Assembly: GCA_001830475.1 (NCBI GenBank)
Contig: MIAC01000281.1
Coordinates: 1-5,077, forward strand
DNA from: Rhodospirillales bacterium RIFCSPLOWO2_12_FULL_67_15
GTDB taxonomy: Bacteria > Pseudomonadota > Alphaproteobacteria > Rhodospirillales > 2-12-FULL-67-15
DNA length: 5,077 nt
Direction of reading: 5' to 3'
Within the stretch, counting starts at the first letter, position 1. The number at the start of each line of letters is the position of its first letter. The notes beneath the pieces are model-generated. The model saw only the letters and a program-made list of their open reading frames with translations, was not told where the DNA came from and searched no databases. The position numbers and the translations under genes are program-made. Positions 1 through 5,077 of the stretch are shown one piece after another.

Positions 1-320
1 ACCGCGCCCGCCGGGTGCTCGAGGACGAAGTCGGGGCGTTTCTCAAGGCCCGCGCCGAGCGCGCGGCGGTGCCGGCGCTGGCCCAGCTCCGCCGCGTCTT
101 CGAGGACGCCCGCGTCCAGGCGTTGGCGGATTCCGGCGGCGACGCGGACAAGGCGACCCGGCTTCTGGTCAACCGGTTGCTGCACGCGCCGACGCAAGCG
201 CTCCGGGCGCTCGCCGCCCGGCCGAACGACCCGGGATTCGACATGCCGGCAGCCGAGCGCGCGCTCGAGGAGTTGTTCGGAATCGCGAACGGGCCTTCCG
301 GCAAGGACAAAAAACCGTGA
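1..320 (+). CDS. hemA: Glutamyl-tRNA reductase, C-terminal fragment (5' end outside window)
   Basis: The reading frame is open from position 3 and stops at TGA 318-320; the catalytic and NADPH-binding domains lie upstream of the window. About 105 residues are visible. They match the C-terminal dimerisation domain of glutamyl-tRNA reductase: a helical segment with [12 protein letters not shown], then the conserved stretch [20 protein letters not shown] (basic residue, paired leucines, HAPT), then a short variable tail ending in lysines. The enzyme reduces glutamyl-tRNA(Glu) to glutamate-1-semialdehyde, the first committed step of C5-pathway tetrapyrrole synthesis in the cytoplasm. A hemA-prfA-prmC order is also known from enterobacteria, which supports the call. 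The stop overlaps the prfA start by four bases (GTGA), so the two genes are probably co-transcribed and translationally coupled. Identification rests on the C-terminal domain alone; the methionine-like start inside the fragment (GTG at 15) is not a real start. Confidence 0.88.
   Translation, partial: RARRVLEDEVGAFLKARAERAAVPALAQLRRVFEDARVQALADSGGDADKATRLLVNRLLHAPTQALRALAARPNDPGFDMPAAERALEELFGIANGPSGKDKKP
303..307 (+). promoter_or_regulatory. Ribosome binding site supporting the GTG start of prfA
   Basis: AAGGA at 303-307 lies nine bases upstream of the GTG at 317, inside the last codons of hemA. It is the only purine-rich Shine-Dalgarno-like match near the start. It supports GTG 317 rather than a later ATG, and the resulting N-terminus ([10 protein letters not shown]) fits the beginning of release factor 1. 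Confidence 0.55.
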
Positions 321-1384
321 GCCTGGAGGAAAAACTCGCCCGCGTCGTCGCCCGCCGCGACGAGCTCGCGCATCTCATGGCCGCAGGCCGCGCCGGGCGC
401 GATTTCGCGCGCCTCGCCAAGGAATACGCCGATCTCGGACCGGTGGTCCTGGCGATCGCCGAGCTCGGCAAGGCGCGGAGCGAGGCGGACGGCCTTAAAG
501 TCCTGATGGACGACGCGGGCGTGGACGCCGAGATGCGCAAGCTCGCCGAGAGCGAGTATTTCGCCTTCAAGGACAAGATCCCGGAGATGGAAAAACGGGT
601 GCGGCTTCTCCTCATCCCCAAGGACGAAGCCGACGAAAAGAGCGCCATCCTCGAGGTTCGCGCCGGCACCGGCGGCGAGGAGGCGGCGTTGTTCGCCGCG
701 GTTCTCTTCCGCATGTACCAGCGCTACGCCGAGCAGCGCGGTTGGAAATTCCAGCCGATGGAAATGTCGGATACCGGCCTCGGCGGGCTCAAGGAGGGGA
801 TCGCCGAGATCGCGGGCGCGGGCGTCTTCGCCCGCCTCAAGTTCGAATCGGGCGTGCACCGCGTCCAGCGCGTGCCGGTGACCGAGGCGGGTGGGCGCAT
901 CCACACCTCGGCCGCGACCGTCGCCGTGCTGCCCGAGGCCGAGGAAGTGGACCTCAAGATCGAGGACAAGGACCTGCGGGTGGACACCTACCGCTCGCAG
1001 GGCGCCGGCGGCCAGCACGTCAATGTCACCGACAGCGCGGTGCGCGTCACCCACCTGCCGACCGGCGTCGCGGTCGCCTGCCAGGAGGAGAAGTCCCAGC
1101 ACAAGAACAAGGCCAAGGCGATGAAGCTCCTCCGTTCCCGCCTTTACGAGCACGAACGGGAAAAGCGCGAGGCCGAGCGCGCCGCCGCCCGCAAGAGCCA
1201 GGTCGGCAGCGGCGACCGCTCCGAGCGCATCCGCACCTACAACTATCCCCAGGGGCGCGTCACCGACCACCGGGTCAATCTCACCTTGCACAAGCTGGAC
1301 CGGGTCCTGGACGGCGAGTTGGACGAGTTCGTCGAGGCCCTGATCGCCGACGACCAGGCCGCGCGGCTCGCGGACATCGCATGA
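317..1384 (+). CDS. prfA: Peptide chain release factor 1 (RF1)
   Basis: This 355-residue class I release factor is close to the usual length of about 360. RF1 enters the ribosomal A site at UAA or UAG and triggers hydrolysis of peptidyl-tRNA. Visible in order: an N-terminal helical domain (about 1-100); the [12 protein letters not shown] segment starting domain 2; the codon-recognition PxT motif as PVT at residues 187-189 within [18 protein letters not shown], which marks RF1 rather than RF2 (SPF); the catalytic GGQ at 231-233 within [10 protein letters not shown]; the SQHKNKAKA segment; and [20 protein letters not shown] typical of the C-terminal part. The GTG start overlaps the hemA stop, and its TGA overlaps the prmC ATG. 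The next gene, prmC, encodes the enzyme that methylates the GGQ glutamine (Q233). No truncation or missing key residue is seen. Confidence 0.98.
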   Translation: MSLEEKLARVVARRDELAHLMAAGRAGRDFARLAKEYADLGPVVLAIAELGKARSEADGLKVLMDDAGVDAEMRKLAESEYFAFKDKIPEMEKRVRLLLIPKDEADEKSAILEVRAGTGGEEAALFAAVLFRMYQRYAEQRGWKFQPMEMSDTGLGGLKEGIAEIAGAGVFARLKFESGVHRVQRVPVTEAGGRIHTSAATVAVLPEAEEVDLKIEDKDLRVDTYRSQGAGGQHVNVTDSAVRVTHLPTGVAVACQEEKSQHKNKAKAMKLLRSRLYEHEREKREAERAAARKSQVGSGDRSERIRTYNYPQGRVTDHRVNLTLHKLDRVLDGELDEFVEALIADDQAARLADIA

Positions 1385-2283
1385 CCGCCGCTTCCCCGAT
1401 TTCGCTCGACGCGCGGCTCGTCCGGGCCGCGCGCACGCTCGCCGCCGCCGGTATCGAGGACGCGCCCAGCGAGGCGCGCCGGCTCGCCGAGCTTGCGCTT
1501 CGGGCCGGGCCCGCGGAAGTTTTCGCGCGCCGCCCAAGCCCGCTCGCGCCCGAGGAGGACGCGGCTTTCAGCCGGCTGCTCGCCCGCCGCGCCGTCCGCG
1601 TCCCCTTCGCCCGCCTCGCCGGGGAGCGGGAGTTCTGGAGCCTTTCTTTCCGTCTGGTCGCGGCGACGCTGGTGCCCCGGCCGGAAACGGAAACGCTGAT
1701 CGAGGCTGCGCTCGGACACCTGTCCGAGCGTGGCGCAGGCTGGCGCGTGCTCGATCTCGGCACCGGATCGGGGTGCCTGTTGCTCGCGCTCTTGTCCGAG
1801 CTGCCGCGCGCCTCCGGCCTCGGCGTCGACGCGAACCGAGCCGCCCTCGACTGCGCGCGGGGCAACGCCGCCCGGCTCGGAATGGCGGCGCGGACGGACT
1901 GGAGGCAGGGCGACTGGGCGGCGGGACTCGAAGGACCGTTCGACGTCGTCCTCGCCAATCCCCCGTACGTCGCGGAACGGGAGTGGGAGACGCTGCAACC
2001 CGAGGTGCGCGAACACGATCCGAGGCCTGCGCTGGTCGCCGGCGCCGACGGCCTCGCGGCGTATCGGCGGATACTCCCCGAGCTTCCCCGCCTGCTCGCG
2101 CGTGGGCCTTCCTTCGCCCGCCGAAGCGGGCTTCGCGAAGGCGGGGGCTTCGCGTGTCTCGAAATCGGCGCGGGCCAAGCCGAGGCGGTCGGCCTGCTCG
2201 CGGCGGAAGCCGGCCTCCGTGTTGTCGAAATCAGGCGCGATCTCGCCGAAATCGAGCGCTGTGTCGTTCTGGCTACAGCCTGA
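1381..2283 (+). CDS. prmC: Release factor glutamine N5-methyltransferase (PrmC/HemK)
   Basis: This 300-residue class I SAM-dependent methyltransferase modifies the glutamine of the GGQ motif in release factors, which raises termination efficiency. Residues 1 to about 90 form the helical release-factor-binding domain. EFWSLSFRL and [10 protein letters not shown] (RPETE at 100-104) precede the Rossmann domain. The SAM-binding loop is DLGTGSG at 125-131, and the catalytic NPPY motif is at 193-196 in [10 protein letters not shown]. The ATG at 1381 overlaps the prfA stop (ATGA) with no strong ribosome binding site, which suggests translational coupling. The frame is open far upstream inside prfA, but that part encodes a low-complexity R/G/P-rich shadow with no PrmC similarity, so 1381 is the start. 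Unusual: between LPRLLARG and the strand [10 protein letters not shown] there are about 13 extra residues (about 243-255), encoded by a palindromic DNA segment. The catalytic motifs are intact, so the protein is probably functional. Confidence 0.96.
   Translation: MTAASPISLDARLVRAARTLAAAGIEDAPSEARRLAELALRAGPAEVFARRPSPLAPEEDAAFSRLLARRAVRVPFARLAGEREFWSLSFRLVAATLVPRPETETLIEAALGHLSERGAGWRVLDLGTGSGCLLLALLSELPRASGLGVDANRAALDCARGNAARLGMAARTDWRQGDWAAGLEGPFDVVLANPPYVAEREWETLQPEVREHDPRPALVAGADGLAAYRRILPELPRLLARGPSFARRSGLREGGGFACLEIGAGQAEAVGLLAAEAGLRVVEIRRDLAEIERCVVLATA
2107..2145 (+). repeat. Palindromic element inserted in frame within prmC
   Basis: The segment contains nested inverted repeats. CCTTCGC (2111-2117) is complementary to GCGAAGG (2135-2141). 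Inside it, CCCGC (2117-2121) pairs with GCGGG (2126-2130) around a CGAA loop, and CTTCGCGAAG (2131-2140) is itself a perfect palindrome. Removing 39 bases (about 2107-2145) restores the compact [13 protein letters not shown] arrangement expected in PrmC. No stop codon occurs in any of the three forward frames across the segment, as expected for an element tolerated within genes. It resembles in concept the protein-coding palindromic elements of Rickettsia, although it is shorter. The exact borders, and its being an insertion at all, are inferred from memory of the family. Confidence 0.55.
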
Positions 2284-2323
2284 GCGAAAATGAAACTTGG
2301 CGGAAAAGGCGCGAAAAAAGGTG

Positions 2324-2352
2324 TTGGAAAAAGGGCAATTCCCGACTAGGCT
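2324..2352 (+). promoter_or_regulatory. Candidate housekeeping promoter for the DUF4167 gene
   Basis: TTGGAA (2324-2329) and TAGGCT (2347-2352) are separated by 17 bases and resemble alphaproteobacterial sigma-70-type -35 and -10 boxes (TTGAC-like and a loose TATAAT). An A-rich stretch directly upstream (2300-2323) could act as an UP element. Transcription would begin near 2359 and leave a leader of roughly 180 bases before the ATG at 2542. The match is imperfect and the call rests only on spacing and context. Confidence 0.35.
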
Positions 2353-2365
2353 TTCGTCGATGGGC

Positions 2366-2391
2366 CGGTTCGAGAACCGTTAAGGTTTTTT
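2366..2391 (+). terminator. Inverted repeat followed by a T tract, possible intrinsic terminator or attenuator
   Basis: CGGTTC (2366-2371) and GAACCG (2374-2379) form a perfect 6-base inverted repeat around a 2-base centre; as RNA this is a 5 bp stem with a CGAG loop. Six bases later there is a run of six Ts (2386-2391), rare in this GC-rich sequence. This could end transcription of hemA-prfA-prmC. The stem is short and the gap before the T run is longer than in strong terminators, so confidence is modest. If the promoter at 2324-2352 is real, the structure would lie at the very start of its transcript. Confidence 0.35.
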
Positions 2392-2393
2392 CG

Positions 2394-2407
2394 GTCGCTT
2401 GAGCGAC
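2394..2407. repeat. 6-2-6 inverted repeat in the intergenic region
   Basis: GTCGCT (2394-2399) and AGCGAC (2402-2407) are perfect inverted arms around TG. The outer GGTT (2384-2387) and AACC (2410-2413) can pair to lengthen the stem with an asymmetric internal loop. It lies three bases after the T tract and has the same 6-2-6 geometry as the preceding repeat, 28 bases centre to centre. It could be an RNA hairpin or a protein-binding site. Confidence 0.4.
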
Positions 2408-2467
2408 GGAACCTGCCCCGCCGATCCCCCATAGCCGGTTGTCGATGACCGTCGAGGTTTGGTTTTT

Positions 2468-2483
2468 GGCCGCGCGGCCGCGC
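2468..2483. repeat. Overlapping GC palindromes
   Basis: GGCCGCGCGGCC (2468-2479) and GCGCGGCCGCGC (2472-2483) are both perfect 12-base palindromes that share their central bases. The pair follows a T-rich stretch (2459-2467). Such strings occur by chance in GC-rich DNA, but they would form a stable hairpin in a leader transcript. Confidence 0.35.
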
Positions 2484-2541
2484 TGAGGCGAAGGGTTGCC
2501 GAGGCGGAGGGGCATTTTAGTCTCCATTCCTAACAGGTGTC

Positions 2542-3018
2542 ATGAAACACGGATCCAACATGAGGCGCGGCGGGCGACCGCCCCGCAACAACAACGTCAG
2601 GCGTTTCCACGGCGGCGGCGGTGGCGGCCACCGGTATAGCAACTTCGAAAGCAGCGGGCCCGAGGTGAAAATCCGCGGCTCGGCGCAGCAGGTCCTGGAG
2701 AAATACCTCGCGCTCGCCCGCGACGCCGCCGCGGGCGGGGATCGCATCGCCGCCGAGAACTATCTCCAGCACGCCGAGCACTACTATCGGATCATCAACT
2801 TCGACAACGCCAACCGCCAAGGCAACGGCGGCCAGCGCCCGTCTCAAGGCGGCCCGCAGCCGCAGGGGCAGCCTCAGCAACATCCCTCGCAACAGCCCAT
2901 GCCCATCGGCTTCGAAGGCCCGTCCGATCGCCGCTTCGATCCGGCCGACGAGGGCTTCGCGACCAATCCTGGGGCCCCTCCGGGCGGCACGGGCGGCGAG
3001 GGTCCGGCGCGAAGCTGA
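2542..3018 (+). CDS. DUF4167 domain-containing protein, function unknown
   Basis: This is a 158-residue protein. Residues 1-35 are basic and glycine/asparagine-rich (RRGGRPPRNNN, then six glycines at 24-29), with no signal peptide or membrane segment. Residues 36-87 form the conserved core: ESSGPEVKIRGSAQQ, then EKYLALARDA, then AAENYLQHAEHYYRII, which I recognise as DUF4167 and which should fold as a short helical bundle. Residues 88-158 are disordered, rich in Q, P and G, with an acidic patch and a GFEGP segment. The ATG at 2542 is preferred because MKHGSN followed by a basic stretch resembles family N-termini; the ATG at 2560 is the alternative. AGGTG at 2535-2539 is a weak, rather close ribosome binding site. 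The function is not established. The basic RG/N-rich tail suggests nucleic-acid binding, which is an inference. It sits just upstream of clpB. Confidence 0.9.
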   Translation: MKHGSNMRRGGRPPRNNNVRRFHGGGGGGHRYSNFESSGPEVKIRGSAQQVLEKYLALARDAAAGGDRIAAENYLQHAEHYYRIINFDNANRQGNGGQRPSQGGPQPQGQPQQHPSQQPMPIGFEGPSDRRFDPADEGFATNPGAPPGGTGGEGPARS

Positions 3019-3045
3019 CGTCGGGCCTTGGTCCGCGCGGGCCCG

Positions 3046-3076
3046 CTTGCGGAAAGCGCTTTCCCGACCCTATCTA
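3046..3076 (+). promoter_or_regulatory. Heat-shock (sigma-32/RpoH-type) promoter for clpB
   Basis: CTTGCGG (3046-3052) and CCCTATCT (3068-3075) are separated by 15 bases. The enterobacterial sigma-32 consensus is CTTGAAA, 13-17 bases, CCCCATNT; alphaproteobacterial RpoH promoters show a similar CTTG box and a C-rich TAT-type -10. Transcription would start around 3082, about 40 bases before the clpB ATG. ClpB is a standard member of the RpoH regulon, so position and context agree. No HrcA/CIRCE element is seen. Confidence 0.65.
3051..3064. repeat. Perfect 14-base palindrome in the clpB promoter spacer
   Basis: GGAAAGCGCTTTCC is a perfect palindrome with 7-base arms and no loop. It lies between the -35 and -10 boxes of the clpB heat-shock promoter and overlaps the last two bases of the -35 element. 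The placement is what one would expect for a repressor operator. As RNA it would be a poor hairpin, and no T tract follows, so it is not a convincing terminator for the DUF4167 gene. It does not match CIRCE. Confidence 0.45.
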
Positions 3077-3122
3077 GTCTGGGGTTGAAACAGCGCCCGA
3101 AATAGGCCCGGACGGACGGCCG

Positions 3123-5077
<1,955 letters not shown>

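Larger units (their letters stand above)
2284..2541. other. Intergenic region between prmC and the DUF4167 gene
   Basis: No convincing protein gene is found in these 258 bases; short open frames here lack family features. The first 60 bases are strikingly A-rich for this genome, with repeated GGAAAA/GAAAAAA tracts (2300-2333). They are followed by a candidate promoter, two 6-2-6 inverted repeats flanking a T6 tract, a weak CGGT...ACCG hairpin (2436-2451), a GC palindrome (2468-2483) and a GGAG/CTCC pairing possibility (2506-2509 with 2522-2525) just before the gene. It may hold the end of the hemA operon and a structured leader for the DUF4167 gene, or a small RNA. I recognise no known RNA family. 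Confidence 0.6.

Noticed and set aside
169..714. Open frame of 181 codons on the minus strand.
   Set aside because: Antisense to hemA and prfA, rich in A/R/S as expected of a GC-rich shadow.
742..1380. The prmC reading frame stays open for over 600 bases upstream, inside prfA, and could be read as a 513-residue fused protein.
   Set aside because: The extra part is R/G/P-rich low-complexity sequence read out of frame from prfA, with no PrmC similarity. The ATG at 1381 gives a normal-length PrmC and a standard ATGA junction.
1243..2178. Open frame of 311 codons on the minus strand across the prfA-prmC junction.
   Set aside because: Antisense to two well-identified genes, with low-complexity composition and no family features.
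2273..2527. Short minus-strand frame of 84 codons in the intergenic region.
   Set aside because: It begins with a plausible methionine but has no recognisable domain or clear ribosome binding site, and it runs through the inverted repeats.
2611..2628. Glycine codon run (GGC/GGT) near the start of the DUF4167 gene, considered as a microsatellite.
   Set aside because: Only six codons long, includes a synonymous GGT, and fits the glycine-rich N-terminal tail usual in this family.
3023..3044. GGGCC...GGCCC and the near-palindrome at 3030-3043 after the DUF4167 stop, considered as a terminator.
   Set aside because: No T tract follows, the pairing is imperfect, and such GC strings are common here. 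It was not listed as a feature.

Overview
The window looks chromosomal and comes from a GC-rich alphaproteobacterium, most likely of a Rhodospirillales-like lineage. The basis is the very high G+C at third codon positions, a DUF4167-family protein (a family I know essentially from Alphaproteobacteria), a heat-shock promoter upstream of clpB, and the gene order hemA-prfA-prmC-DUF4167-clpB. That taxonomic placement is an inference from sequence reading, not from a search. All five protein genes are on the + strand, and coding sequence fills most of the window.

Layout: positions 1-320 hold the 3' end of hemA (glutamyl-tRNA reductase, dimerisation domain). It overlaps the GTG start of prfA (317-1384, peptide chain release factor 1) in a GTGA junction. 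The prfA stop overlaps the start of prmC (1381-2283, release factor glutamine methyltransferase) in an ATGA junction. These three form a tightly coupled operon. PrfA releases finished peptides at UAA/UAG, and PrmC methylates the glutamine of its GGQ motif. HemA makes the tetrapyrrole precursor from glutamyl-tRNA.

A non-coding stretch of 258 bases (2284-2541) follows. It has an A-rich segment, a candidate promoter, two 6-2-6 inverted repeats around a T tract, and a GC palindrome. It leads into a DUF4167 gene (2542-3018) whose product has a short conserved helical core between low-complexity tails. A 104-base gap (3019-3122) carries a strong sigma-32-like heat-shock promoter whose spacer contains a perfect 14-base palindrome. 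The gap precedes clpB (3123 to the window end), the AAA+ disaggregase, cut off just after its second Walker A motif.

The least ordinary feature is inside prmC. A short palindromic segment (about 2107-2145) appears to have been inserted in frame, adding roughly 13 residues to a surface loop of the methyltransferase just before a core beta strand. It resembles the protein-coding palindromic elements known in some Alphaproteobacteria. Otherwise the genes are conserved housekeeping genes, and I see no mobile element, CRISPR array, tRNA or rRNA, and no clearly novel multi-gene system.
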